Shown: positions 1 to 8,603, counted from the first letter of the stretch. The stretch: DNA of 64,000 nucleotides from an uncultured Algibacter sp. (GCF_947487605.1 NZ_CANKXK010000001.1:124001-188000); one strand, 5' to 3'. Numbers and translations: made by a program. Notes: generated by a model not told the origin, from the letters alone.

Positions 1-579
1 AAAGCATCCCAAAACGATTTTGGATCTGCTGCATGAATAAGAACTGGAATACCCAATTCGCCACAGGTTTCCCATATTGGTTCTAAACGGCTATCATCAA
101 TAGCGAGTCTTTTTCCGTCGACATCTTTATTATACATCCCTAAACTCTTATATACTTTTAATCCTCTAGCACCATTTTTTACATCTAGTTTTAATTGCGT
201 TACTGTCTTTTCAATCCAGTCCTCTGCTCCTGCTTCATTAAAATCTATATTTGCAAAAACTACAAATCTATTTGGGTAATTAGTGTTAATATTATCAACA
301 GCTTTTTTTTAAATGCTCCCCTGAGCGACCACTTAAATTAACCATAATTCCCATATTTAATGTATCCATAGCAGCAATAACAGGTGATAAGTTTTGAGTC
401 GCCATTCGATACTGATGTCCATGAACATCTATAAACGGAAACTTAGCCTGTTTTATAACTTTACCTGGAACTACAAGCGTTGATTTAGGGTTATATGCTT
501 CAAAAGACATCTCTTGCGCTTCAACCGTTAAAACAAAAAATAGAACTATTATAAATGGGTAAATAATTTTAGAAAACAT
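1..579 (-). pseudogene. Amidohydrolase family protein, frameshifted and running off the left edge
   Basis: The N-terminus (start 579) has a signal peptide ending near VEAQ, then an amidohydrolase entry with the metal-binding HGH (FIDVHGHQYRM). The frame stops at 295-297 straight after a run of eight T (303-310 on the + strand). If one base of the run is dropped, the reading frame continues to position 1 as LKKAVDNINTNYPNRF, then through GLKVYKSLG and LGIPVLIHAADPKSFWDA. Those are typical of the amidohydrolase-2 TIM barrel (PF04909), a metal-dependent hydrolase or decarboxylase fold. The rest of the gene lies outside the window. The frameshift may be a real mutation, a slippage site or an assembly error in the homopolymer. 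The exact substrate cannot be told. Confidence 0.8.
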
Positions 580-693
580 TTTGGAATGGTTTTAAGGTAT
601 AAGCCATAAAAATAATCAACTTATACAATTGTAAACCAAGTTTAAGATGGCTTTAACAATGGATTTTGCACTTTAAAAAAATTGGTAACCAAA

Positions 694-828
694 AAAGAGA
701 CTATTTAAAAAGTCATTATAATCCATTTTGTCAAGTTGAGCTTGTCGAAACTAATGTTGATTATCACTAAGTTAAAATATTTCGACAGGCTCAATATGAC
801 ATTGAACTTACTTTTTAAACAGTCTCTT
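694..828. repeat. Long nested inverted repeat between yceI-like gene and amidohydrolase
   Basis: The outer arms 695-713 and 810-828 (AAGAGACTATTTAAAAAGT against its near-complement) enclose inner arms 729-750 and 780-801. The inner arms match as inverted repeats with three mismatches in 22 positions and contain the word TTTCGACAGGCTCAA. The fold is a long imperfect hairpin downstream of the minus-strand YceI gene, where it could terminate transcription. The inner word resembles a dispersed intergenic repeat common in flavobacterial genomes; that last point is from memory and needs a genome search. Confidence 0.6.
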
Positions 829-853
829 AAATAGACAAATAAATTATTTTTTA

Positions 854-1432
854 TTAGAATTCTAAGTCTGACACTAAATCGAATTCATCGTAAATAGCTT
901 TGTCTTTTAATCCATCAAAAAAGCTTGTTGATCCATATTTAACATCATACTTTGATCTATCAATTTTAAGTGAAGCAGCAGCCTTACTTCCATAAATGGA
1001 TATACTGAAGCTAATTGGGTTTGTAATACTTTTAATAGTTAAATCCCCAGTAACACTATATGCGTTTTTTCCAGAGGCTTCAACATTAGTAAATACCAAT
1101 GAAGCTGTTGGGTGATTAGCAACACCAAAGAAATCATCAGACTTTAAGTGCCCTTCTAACTTGCCTTTATAATCTCCTTCTAAATCGGTAACAGTAATTG
1201 ATGTCATATCAATAACAAATTCTCCTCCTGTTAATTTGTCGCCTTCAAAAACCAAATTTCCAGATTTTATATTGATTGTTCCTTCATGAGACCCTGTTAC
1301 TTTGTAACCTTTCCAAACCACTTTACTGGCATCTATCTTAATTTCTTTTTTCTCTTTATCAAGTGTTGTAAAAGAAAATGTAAGTGCTGTAACGAATACT
1401 AAAATTGCAATGTTTTTTATTTTGTTTTTCAT
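854..1432 (-). CDS. YceI family protein
   Basis: 192 aa with an N-terminal signal peptide (hydrophobic residues about 5-24, ending near FTTLDK), so probably exported. The body matches the YceI lipocalin-like fold (PF04264): a start such as KIDASKVVWKGYKVTGSHEG, then GGEFVIDMTSITVTDLEG, HLKSDDFFGVANHPTASLVF and a C-terminal DEFDLVSDLEF. Family members bind polyisoprenoid or other lipids in a beta-barrel and are often induced by stress or light. It is monocistronic by spacing. The upstream gap (1433-1534) contains a TTAAAC/GTTTAA palindrome similar to the motif at the crtI promoter. Confidence 0.9.
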   Translation of the reverse strand: MKNKIKNIAILVFVTALTFSFTTLDKEKKEIKIDASKVVWKGYKVTGSHEGTINIKSGNLVFEGDKLTGGEFVIDMTSITVTDLEGDYKGKLEGHLKSDDFFGVANHPTASLVFTNVEASGKNAYSVTGDLTIKSITNPISFSISIYGSKAAASLKIDRSKYDVKYGSTSFFDGLKDKAIYDEFDLVSDLEF

Positions 1433-1534
1433 TTTTATATTTTTTTAAATTAAAATTATTACTGCAAAGATCTTGAACAACTAATGATACTGAAATAAAC
1501 TAGATTATAAAATAATGTTAAACTAGTTTAATTT

Positions 1535-2128
1535 TTACTCTTCTAGTGCTATTTGTCCTTTTATTTTACTCAAAAACTCCTTTGTTATTCCAAGATACGA
1601 AGCTATCATATATTGTGGAATACGTTGTTCAATTTCTGGATATTGCTTGCTAAAATATTTATATCTTTCCTTGGCCGACAGACTAAAACTTCTAATAATT
1701 CGTTTTTGTGAAGCAACAAAAGCACGCTCAATAATTTGTCTAAAAAAACGTTCAAGCTTTGGGATTTTAGCATATAAATCTTCAATAATATCGTATGGAA
1801 ACAGTATTAACTCTGTATTCTCAATACATTGCACGTTATAATCGGCAGGTGTTTGTGTTATAAAACTACCCATATCTGCAGTCCACCAATTTTCAATTGA
1901 AAACATGATTATATGCTCTTGCCCATCATCATCTACATGGAACATCTTCGTACATCCAGAGACAACAAAACATTCATGTTTACATACGTCTCCTTGTTGA
2001 ATAACATATTGTCCTTTCAAAAATTTACGATACTTAATCTGAGACATTAACAACTGCTCTTCCTCTGGAGTAAGCGTTATATATTTACTAATGTAACTTA
2101 AAAGAGGTTGTGCCTTTTCTTTATTCAT
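1535..2128 (-). CDS. Crp/Fnr family transcriptional regulator
   Basis: 197 aa. Residues about 30-120 form a cyclic-nucleotide-binding-like beta-roll (GQYVIQQGDVCKHECFVVSGCTKMF, then FSIENWW). The C-terminus carries a short winged HTH (RIPQYMIASYLGITKEFLSKIKGQ), a layout common in flavobacterial Crp-like regulators. The canonical cAMP-binding phosphate cassette is not evident, so the ligand is unknown. Its start overlaps the end of the upstream DinB gene by 8 bases, so the two are almost certainly co-transcribed and translationally coupled. Confidence 0.88.
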   Translation of the reverse strand: MNKEKAQPLLSYISKYITLTPEEEQLLMSQIKYRKFLKGQYVIQQGDVCKHECFVVSGCTKMFHVDDDGQEHIIMFSIENWWTADMGSFITQTPADYNVQCIENTELILFPYDIIEDLYAKIPKLERFFRQIIERAFVASQKRIIRSFSLSAKERYKYFSKQYPEIEQRIPQYMIASYLGITKEFLSKIKGQIALEE

Positions 2129-2567
2129 CTAATAGCCTTCTATGGTAATTAATTTGCCCAAGATGATAAGACAAGTGTGTTATTAAATGTGTTAAAAAGA
2201 ACTCCGTACTCATTGCTTCTTTAAAAACTATAAGAGGGTATTGCTTTGCGAAATCATCTGGAGTTAATTTTAGCAAAGTTGTTTCTATAACCTCTATGGT
2301 TTCATCTATTTGTTTAAGAATAACATTTCTTGAAACATTCTTTTGAGAAAATTCTAAATCTCTTTTTCTAACATATCCCGTATTTCCCAGTGTAGCACCA
2401 ACAAAATGATTTAGGTTTCCCACAATATGTAAACCCAAATTTCCAGCCGAATTATTTATACCTTTAGGGAGCAACCAAAGTTTTTCTTCGTTTGTATATG
2501 CCTCTAATTCAACCTTAAGCTTCACTAAGTCCCTTTGAAATATTTTTATTAAAGTATCTGTATACAT
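2121..2567 (-). CDS. DinB/DUF1572 family protein
   Basis: 148 aa, the size of a single DinB-like four-helix bundle. Potential metal ligands are visible in LGLHIVGNLNHF (about residues 47-58) and near the C-terminus in ITHLSYHLGQINYHRRLL. Proteins of this superfamily include bacillithiol or mycothiol S-transferases and damage-induced proteins, but the activity of this subfamily is not established. It is the first gene of a two-gene minus-strand operon with a Crp-like regulator, which it overlaps by 8 bases. Confidence 0.82.
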   Translation of the reverse strand: MYTDTLIKIFQRDLVKLKVELEAYTNEEKLWLLPKGINNSAGNLGLHIVGNLNHFVGATLGNTGYVRKRDLEFSQKNVSRNVILKQIDETIEVIETTLLKLTPDDFAKQYPLIVFKEAMSTEFFLTHLITHLSYHLGQINYHRRLLDE

Positions 2568-2632
2568 ATCTCACTAAATTAATATCAAATTTAATAATAA
2601 TAAAATTGCTTTATTATATGGTTATTAGATTT

Positions 2633-2659
2633 TTGATACGCTTATATAACTTACTTTTG
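2633..2659 (+). promoter_or_regulatory. Candidate promoter of the MFS transporter
   Basis: A TTG at 2633-2635 is followed after 16 bases by TACTTTTG (2652-2659), which matches the Bacteroidota -7 consensus TAnnTTTG. The ATG of the transporter begins at 2664, only five bases after the box, so a transcript from here would have almost no leader. Confidence 0.35.
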
Positions 2660-2663
2660 ATGA

Positions 2664-3869
2664 ATGCAAAATCAAAAGACTTTTAAGTTAGAATTCGTTG
2701 CTCTTATGGCATCATTAATGTCTATTGTGGCACTTTCAATAGATGCGTTATTGCCTGCGCTACCTAACATTGGTACTTATTTAAAGGTTACAAATGCGAA
2801 TGATAATCAATTACTCATTACTATGATTTTTTTAGGGCTAGGGTTCGGTCAACTGGTTTTTGGCCCTTTATCTGATAGCTTTGGAAGAAAACCAATTGTA
2901 TATATAGGTTTTATTGTTTTTATTATTGCTAGTGTTATTTGTGTTACTACCGAGAGTTTTGAAATGATGATCGTGGGTCGTGTACTTCAAGGCATTGGTT
3001 TATCTTCCCCAAGAAGCTTAGCTCTATCTATGATAAGAGATTCTTATAGTGGGGATTACATGGCTAAAATAGTTTCTATAGTAGTTATGTTTTTTATTCT
3101 GGTACCAGTAATCGCTCCAACCTTAGGTCAGTTTTTAATTACTTTTTTTGATTGGAAATCTATTTTTTATGTTAATCTAATTTTTGGTGTTATAATAATG
3201 GTTTGGTTTTGGCTAAGGCAACCCGAAACTTTAGCTATTAAAAACAGAATTAAATTTTCATCACATCTTTTTATAGATGGCACAAAAGAGTTTTTTAAAT
3301 ATAAAGAAGCAGTTGCATTTACGTTTGTTTCTGGTTTTATTACTGGCTCGTTTATGGTTTATTTAAGTACATCGCAACAAATTTTTCAAGAGCAATACAA
3401 TCTAGGTCACATGTTTCCTTATATTTTTGCAAGTTTAGCTATCTCGGTTGGGTTAGCTACTTTTTTAAACAGTAGGTTTGTAGTTAAGTTTGGTATGTGG
3501 CGAATAGCCTACTATGCAGCAATAGCCTATACAATTATATCGGTATTGTATGTTTTAATTTTTTTCTCTGGAAACAACCCAAGCATTTATGTTTTGCTTA
3601 GTTTTTTTGCGTTACAGTTTTTTGCTGTAGGGTTTTTATTTGGAAATTTAAGAGCTTTAGCAATGCAACCTTTAGGGCATATTGCAGGTATAGGTGCTGC
3701 AATAAATGGTTTTATCTCTACAGTAATGGCAGTTCCAATTGCTAACTATATAGGCGGCTTTGTTAGTACTTCTGTATTACCGCTATTTATCGGGTTTTCA
3801 CTCTTTGGGATATTGTCTGTGTTGGTATTTGTTTTCTTAAAAAAGAAAAAAGTTTCTTTTAATACTTAA
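2664..3869 (+). CDS. MFS transporter, Bcr/CflA drug-resistance type
   Basis: 401 aa with about 12 predicted membrane helices. The N-terminus matches the Bcr/CflA subgroup: SIDALLPALPNIGTYL in helix 1, then GLGFGQLVFGPLSDSFGRKPIVYIG, the MFS signature between helices 2 and 3. VGRVLQGIGLSSPRSLALSMIRD follows in helix 4. Members export drugs or metabolites such as bicyclomycin, chloramphenicol or sulfonamides using the proton gradient; the true substrate is unknown. The gene converges with the following DinB gene and overlaps its end by 4 bases. Confidence 0.9.
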   Translation: MQNQKTFKLEFVALMASLMSIVALSIDALLPALPNIGTYLKVTNANDNQLLITMIFLGLGFGQLVFGPLSDSFGRKPIVYIGFIVFIIASVICVTTESFEMMIVGRVLQGIGLSSPRSLALSMIRDSYSGDYMAKIVSIVVMFFILVPVIAPTLGQFLITFFDWKSIFYVNLIFGVIIMVWFWLRQPETLAIKNRIKFSSHLFIDGTKEFFKYKEAVAFTFVSGFITGSFMVYLSTSQQIFQEQYNLGHMFPYIFASLAISVGLATFLNSRFVVKFGMWRIAYYAAIAYTIISVLYVLIFFSGNNPSIYVLLSFFALQFFAVGFLFGNLRALAMQPLGHIAGIGAAINGFISTVMAVPIANYIGGFVSTSVLPLFIGFSLFGILSVLVFVFLKKKKVSFNT

Positions 3870-4384
3870 AGGTACCGTTCCTTAACAATCTTTATATGCC
3901 ACATATAATGGCCTAAGTTAATAAAGGCTGATGCTCTTGCCGAAAGGGATGAGCCATTGGCATTACCAACAAAATTTAAATCGTTAGCTTTAAAATTCTT
4001 TAACATGACTATAGAATTTTGCCTTACAGCTTCAAATTCCTCTATTAAAGTCTCTATCGATTTATCGTTGGCTCCAGATGGTTCTATATAATCGTTTTCA
4101 TCAAACCCAGCTAGCGACGTTTTATCATGCCTCGCAATACGAAAACAACGATGTGTAAATACTCGTTCTGCATCAATTAAATGCTGAAAAATTTCTTTAA
4201 CGCTCCATTTACCTTCAGCATATCTATAGATTAGTATATCACTTGGGATTGATTGAAAAAAATTTAAAATCACATTCAATCCAGATAAATAGCCTTCTAG
4301 CAACTCTGTTTTATCATCAATTTGAGCTAAATAAGCACTATAATATTTGTGATATTCTGAAGTAGTAATTTCTGATTTTTTCAT
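3866..4384 (-). CDS. DinB family protein
   Basis: 172 aa. The predicted helical bundle carries candidate metal-binding histidines in KEIFQHLIDAERVFTHR (about residues 65-80) and in the C-terminal NLGHYMWHIKIVKERYL. This is the common DinB_2 (PF12867) arrangement of a putative metal-dependent hydrolase or thiol transferase. It differs in sequence from the DinB protein at 2121-2567. Substrate unknown. A perfect 14-base palindrome (4401-4414) lies just upstream of its start. Confidence 0.85.
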   Translation of the reverse strand: MKKSEITTSEYHKYYSAYLAQIDDKTELLEGYLSGLNVILNFFQSIPSDILIYRYAEGKWSVKEIFQHLIDAERVFTHRCFRIARHDKTSLAGFDENDYIEPSGANDKSIETLIEEFEAVRQNSIVMLKNFKANDLNFVGNANGSSLSARASAFINLGHYMWHIKIVKERYL

Positions 4385-4570
4385 TATTTCCGTTAAGTCG
4401 TTTAGATATCTAAAATAATGAATAATTAATCTATTTAGGTCTATTATAAAAAATTATACATTTTAAATAGCGTATTAATTATGCAGTTCTATTCATAATA
4501 ATCATTATTTTTAGCCTAACTTATTTATAAATAACTGTTACATTAATATAGTATAGTATTAATTAAATAT

Positions 4571-6487
4571 ATGAAAAATTCTATTGCCGAACGTGTTAGA
4601 GATTTCCTTAAAAACCACCCTCCTTTTAATCTATTAAAGCAAAAGAAACTTCTCGAAATAGCAGAAGAAGTTGTTATTATTTATTTAGAAAAAGGAGACT
4701 CGTTATTTAAAGCAAATGACACTTTTAATGAACATTTTTATATGGTTAGAGATGGAGCAATTGGTTTATTTCATCAAAACAAAAGAGTTGATGAAATTGT
4801 AACAATAAGTGATGTTGGAGATATTTTTGGAGTAAGACCACTTATTGCACAAGAAAATTATAAGTTAACAGCCAAAGCCAATGAAGAGTCCATAGTTTAT
4901 GCTATACCTATTGTAGCGTTTCAAGAAGCTGTAGAAAATAATAGTGCTGTTTATAAATACTTAATTACTGCTTTTGCAACAAATGCATACGATTCTTATA
5001 CCTCAAAAGAAAACAAGGAAATTTTTGTCGATTATTTACCCAGCAATTCTCAAGACATCACAAATTTTCAAACTGCAAATTACACAAAGTCACCAATTGT
5101 TTGCCATATAAGCTCAAAGTTAAAAGATGCCGCTATACAAATGTCTTCACATAAAATTGGTTGTATTATTGTTGTAGATGACACAAAAAAGCCAGTTGGT
5201 ATTATTACCAATAGTGATATAAAAAATAAAATTGCTACAGGGTTATTCCCCATAGAAACCAATGTTAAAAATATTATGAGTTCGCCAGTTATTACTAACA
5301 AAAAAGGACTAACAGTAGCCGATGGGCAACTACAAATGATAAAGCATAATATTGGGCATTTATGTATAACCAAAGACGGAACAGTAAACTCTAAACTTGT
5401 GGGTGTACTATCGCATCATGATATTTTAGTCACCTTAGGTAATAATCCATCAGTAATTTTAAAAGAAATTAAAAGAGCTAAACGCACTAAAAAATTACGT
5501 ACAGCAAGATTAAAGGCCAATACTTTATTAAAAAGTTATTTAGAACAAAATATTCCGTTATCACATATTATAACAATTATATCACAAATTAATGATGCCG
5601 TTACCGTAAGAGCTATTGAATTATCATTAAAAAAAATGCTAACACCGCCTCCTGTTGCATTTTCTTGGTTAGCACTTGGTAGCCAAGGAAGAAAAGAGCA
5701 ATTGTTATTTACAGATCAAGATAATGCACTTATTTTTGAAGATGTTCCAGAATCTAGTTATGAAGAAACTCAAGCATATTTTTTAGAATTAGCAAGGCTA
5801 ATTACAAAAGCACTAAACAAAATTGGTTTTGAATATTGCGAAGCCGATATGATGGCTAGCAATCCAGAATGGTGCAAGTCTATTACAGAATGGAAAGCTC
5901 AGTTTGAAAATTGGATTACAAACCCTGATGAAAAAGCTATTTTATTGTCTTCAATCTTTTTTGATTATAGTAGAATTTATGGGAATGAAAAATTAGTTGA
6001 CGAATTAACAAATACCATATACAAAAATCTAGAAAACTCTTCTTTATTCTTTAATTTTCTAGGTCTTGACGCTATAAAAAACCCTACACCACTTGGTTTT
6101 TTTAAACAGTTTCTAGTAGAGCAAAACGGAGATAAAAAAGATTTATTTAATATAAAAAGCAGAGCTTTAATGCCATTAATTGATGCTGCAAGGTTACTTG
6201 TATTAAGCAAGCAACTTAAAGGCATTAATAACACTTCTGAGCGTTATGAACGATTAGCCGAAATAGACCCAAAAAACAAAGAATTATACGAATCATGTTC
6301 GTATGCTTTTAAAGCTTTATCCAAGTTTAAAACTAAACAAGGTTTTCAAAATAATAATTCTGGAAAATTTATTGAATTAGAAAGTCTCACTAAAGAAGAA
6401 AAACTAAAACTAAAACGCTGTTTTAAACCCATTCAGGATATCCAAGAAACTTTAAAAGTACGATTCGATTTAAAAAATTTTATGTAG
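4571..6487 (+). CDS. cNMP-binding / CBS / DUF294 nucleotidyltransferase-like regulator
   Basis: 638 aa with a recognisable order of domains. A cyclic-nucleotide-binding-like domain occupies residues about 15-135. A CBS pair follows at about 170-295 (HKIGCIIVVDDTKKPVGIITNSDIKNKI, then IGHLCI and VGVLSHHDIL). Next is a DUF294 nucleotidyltransferase-like domain at about 330-460 with LGSQGRKEQ and DQDNALIFED, and a DUF294_C helical domain to about 620. The GS-x-x-R/K-E and DQD residues resemble GlnD-type uridylyltransferases, so it may modify a protein or nucleotide target in response to bound ligands. In other bacteria this family often sits with a DEDDh exonuclease and an acetate/solute symporter. 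Here the exonuclease abuts it with no gap, but no symporter is present. Confidence 0.9.
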   Translation: MKNSIAERVRDFLKNHPPFNLLKQKKLLEIAEEVVIIYLEKGDSLFKANDTFNEHFYMVRDGAIGLFHQNKRVDEIVTISDVGDIFGVRPLIAQENYKLTAKANEESIVYAIPIVAFQEAVENNSAVYKYLITAFATNAYDSYTSKENKEIFVDYLPSNSQDITNFQTANYTKSPIVCHISSKLKDAAIQMSSHKIGCIIVVDDTKKPVGIITNSDIKNKIATGLFPIETNVKNIMSSPVITNKKGLTVADGQLQMIKHNIGHLCITKDGTVNSKLVGVLSHHDILVTLGNNPSVILKEIKRAKRTKKLRTARLKANTLLKSYLEQNIPLSHIITIISQINDAVTVRAIELSLKKMLTPPPVAFSWLALGSQGRKEQLLFTDQDNALIFEDVPESSYEETQAYFLELARLITKALNKIGFEYCEADMMASNPEWCKSITEWKAQFENWITNPDEKAILLSSIFFDYSRIYGNEKLVDELTNTIYKNLENSSLFFNFLGLDAIKNPTPLGFFKQFLVEQNGDKKDLFNIKSRALMPLIDAARLLVLSKQLKGINNTSERYERLAEIDPKNKELYESCSYAFKALSKFKTKQGFQNNNSGKFIELESLTKEEKLKLKRCFKPIQDIQETLKVRFDLKNFM

Positions 6488-7150
6488 ATGCTTGAAAAAT
6501 GGTTACATAAAAAAAAGAAGCATTATCCCAGTTTCTATCTAGAATACTTAGATCTTTTTAAAAAGAAAAAAAGAGGTCGAATACAAAGTACGCGTTTTGT
6601 TGCTTTTGATACTGAAACCACAGGGTTTAATTTTGATAAAGATCGTGTATTATCTATAGGTGCAGTTTCTTTTATTGGCAAATCTATTCATGTAAATAAT
6701 AGTCTTGAATTATATATTAAACAAGACATATTTAATCCAGAAACAGTTAAAATTCATGGTTTAATTAAACATGGTGCATTAAATAAGGTAAATGAATTGG
6801 AAGCTATTAAGATTTTTTTATCCTATATAAAAAATGATGTTCTAATTGCTCATCATGCTAATTTTGATAGAACTATGATGAATAAAATGATGCAAAGAAA
6901 CGGTCTTGGTAAATTAAAAAACAAATTTATAGACACAGGTGTTTTATTTAAAAAATCGAAACATATTATTTATCAAGAAAACTTAAAGCATCACTCTCTA
7001 GATGACTTATGCAAAGAATTAAATGTACCAAAAGTAGATAGGCATACTGCTACTGGTGATGCATTAATAACCGCTATGGTATTTCTAAAAACTATTTCAC
7101 GTTTAGACAAACGTAAAAACCTTAAGTGGAACTACTTATTAAGTTCTTAA
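6488..7150 (+). CDS. 3'-5' exonuclease, DnaQ/DEDDh family
   Basis: 220 aa. All three exonuclease motifs are visible: Exo I in FVAFDTETTGFNF (DxE), Exo II in LIAHHANFDRTMM, and Exo III in DRHTATGDALITA (H-x4-D). This makes it an active DEDDh 3'-5' exonuclease of the polymerase III epsilon type. No polymerase or GIY-YIG domain is attached. The start codon follows the TAG stop of the DUF294 regulator directly, so the pair is translationally coupled. This pairing is a recurrent one in bacteria whose purpose is not settled. Confidence 0.92.
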   Translation: MLEKWLHKKKKHYPSFYLEYLDLFKKKKRGRIQSTRFVAFDTETTGFNFDKDRVLSIGAVSFIGKSIHVNNSLELYIKQDIFNPETVKIHGLIKHGALNKVNELEAIKIFLSYIKNDVLIAHHANFDRTMMNKMMQRNGLGKLKNKFIDTGVLFKKSKHIIYQENLKHHSLDDLCKELNVPKVDRHTATGDALITAMVFLKTISRLDKRKNLKWNYLLSS

Positions 7151-7175
7151 AAATATTTGAATACTATAGTCTAGA

Positions 7176-8123
7176 TTAATTAGATTCCGTTTCTTCTGGA
7201 TCTAAATAATTAGGAATTCCATTTTGATTAGTGTCATCATTTGTTGGATCCCCATCATCGTTAATATCTTCATTTATTGTTGGCACACCATCACCATCAT
7301 CATCTGCATCAAAATAATTTGGGAATGTATCATCATCAGTATCATCTCCATCAAAAGTATCGACATCAGAATTTAAAGTAAACTCACCATCTCCATTTAA
7401 ATCTTCCATATATGAAGGAATACCATCACCATCATGATCATTTTCAAACATTTGGAATAACTCAAACTTAAATATAATTGGTGTGTAGGAACCAATTATT
7501 CCAGGGCCACTTGAAAAATATGCTAAACCAGACGGTAAAAACATAACACCTAGACCATTATTTACATAATCTATAGAACCATCTCCTAATTCCATAAATG
7601 ATTCAGAAACATTAAATTGTGGTATAACTTTTCTCCATCCAGGAATAAGCCCTACTAAATCAAAATCAACTGGGGTTACAGCACTATCAAAAATGCTTCC
7701 ATCTAACAAAAACCCTTCGTAACTCAAGCGTACATTATCAGCAAAAGTAGGAGATTCAATACCTCCTCCTTGATTCAAATTTAAAAGGTAATATTGATAG
7801 TCTGTATCTGCAAAAACAACAGAAATAGGATCACCAACCGCTACATTTAACATTGTATGGTCTGCTGGTGGACCAGTTTCTCCTTCAGCAAGTTCTTTAA
7901 TAACTATATCTGCTAAACGTGGATTAGAATTACCAACAAAATCTCCTGAGTTGAAATAATGAGTTGCTAAATATTCTTCAAGTGTAGCTAAATCTTCTAT
8001 CTGTTGCTCTGTTCTATCTCTTAGCTCAACTACAATTGGATCAACCCCACCATCATCTTTTTTACAAGAAGAAAAAATAAGTACAAAACATAAAATAAAT
8101 AAACTAACCTTTCCTATTTTCAT
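7176..8123 (-). CDS. FKBP-type peptidyl-prolyl isomerase lipoprotein with acidic calcium-type repeats
   Basis: I start it at the ATG 8121-8123 (315 aa) because this gives a clean lipoprotein signal, MKIGKVSLFILCFVLIFSSC, with the acylated Cys at about residue 20. Residues about 130-250 resemble an FKBP domain (NVRLSYEGFLLDGSIFDSA, LIPGWRKVIPQF, GLGVMFLPSGLAYFS). The C-terminal 80 residues are strongly acidic with thrombospondin type 3-like motifs (DHDGDGIPSYMEDLNGDGE, DADDDGDGVPTINED, NQNGIPNYLDP). A surface or periplasmic, calcium-stabilised folding factor is the likely role. It resembles gliding-associated FKBP lipoproteins in layout, but I do not claim it is GldI. Confidence 0.85.
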   Translation of the reverse strand: MKIGKVSLFILCFVLIFSSCKKDDGGVDPIVVELRDRTEQQIEDLATLEEYLATHYFNSGDFVGNSNPRLADIVIKELAEGETGPPADHTMLNVAVGDPISVVFADTDYQYYLLNLNQGGGIESPTFADNVRLSYEGFLLDGSIFDSAVTPVDFDLVGLIPGWRKVIPQFNVSESFMELGDGSIDYVNNGLGVMFLPSGLAYFSSGPGIIGSYTPIIFKFELFQMFENDHDGDGIPSYMEDLNGDGEFTLNSDVDTFDGDDTDDDTFPNYFDADDDGDGVPTINEDINDDGDPTNDDTNQNGIPNYLDPEETESN

Positions 8124-8203
8124 TATTGTTATTTTTGAGGCGCAAGATACAATTTTAATATAATTTTGCACAAGAACATTAACGTAGTTTTTACAATAAT
8201 AAT

Positions 8204-8575
8204 ATGCGCGTAGACAAGTATTTATGGTGTATCAGGTATTATAAAACAAGAACCCTTGCAACTACTGCTTGTAAAAAAGGGCAAGTTCGAGTTAATGATG
8301 AAATTGTTAAGCCTAGTAGAGAGGTTTATCCGCTAGATAAAATTGAGTTAAGGAAAAACCAAATACAATACAAACTAACAGTTAACGACATACCAGAAAG
8401 TAGAATTGGTGCTAAATTAGTAGATATTTATAGAATTGACACTACCCCAAAAGACGCTTTTGAAGCTCAAGCATTACTAAAATACGCCAAAGATTATTAT
8501 AGAAAAAAAGGCGTTGGGCGACCAACAAAAAAAGATAGAAGAGATATTGATGATTTTACTGATAAAAATGAGTAA
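8204..8575 (+). CDS. S4-domain RNA-binding protein (Hsp15-like)
   Basis: 123 aa. The N-terminal S4 fold is clear: MRVDKYLWCIRYYKTRTLATTACKKGQVRVNDEIVKPS, followed by a basic tail (YYRKKGVGRPTKKDRRDID). The size and the GRPTKKDRR tail fit the Hsp15/HslR group, which binds ribosomal RNA of stalled 50S subunits. It is divergent from the FKBP gene and lies 28 bases before the phosphoribosyltransferase, with which it is probably co-transcribed. Confidence 0.88.
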   Translation: MRVDKYLWCIRYYKTRTLATTACKKGQVRVNDEIVKPSREVYPLDKIELRKNQIQYKLTVNDIPESRIGAKLVDIYRIDTTPKDAFEAQALLKYAKDYYRKKGVGRPTKKDRRDIDDFTDKNE

Positions 8576-8603
8576 TTTTATTTCACCTAAATATTAATGA
8601 TAG

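Noticed and set aside
4401-4414. 14-base palindrome TTTAGATATCTAAA upstream of a DinB gene
   Set aside because: Perfect but short and AT-rich; no second copy or promoter overlap found, so chance is a good explanation.
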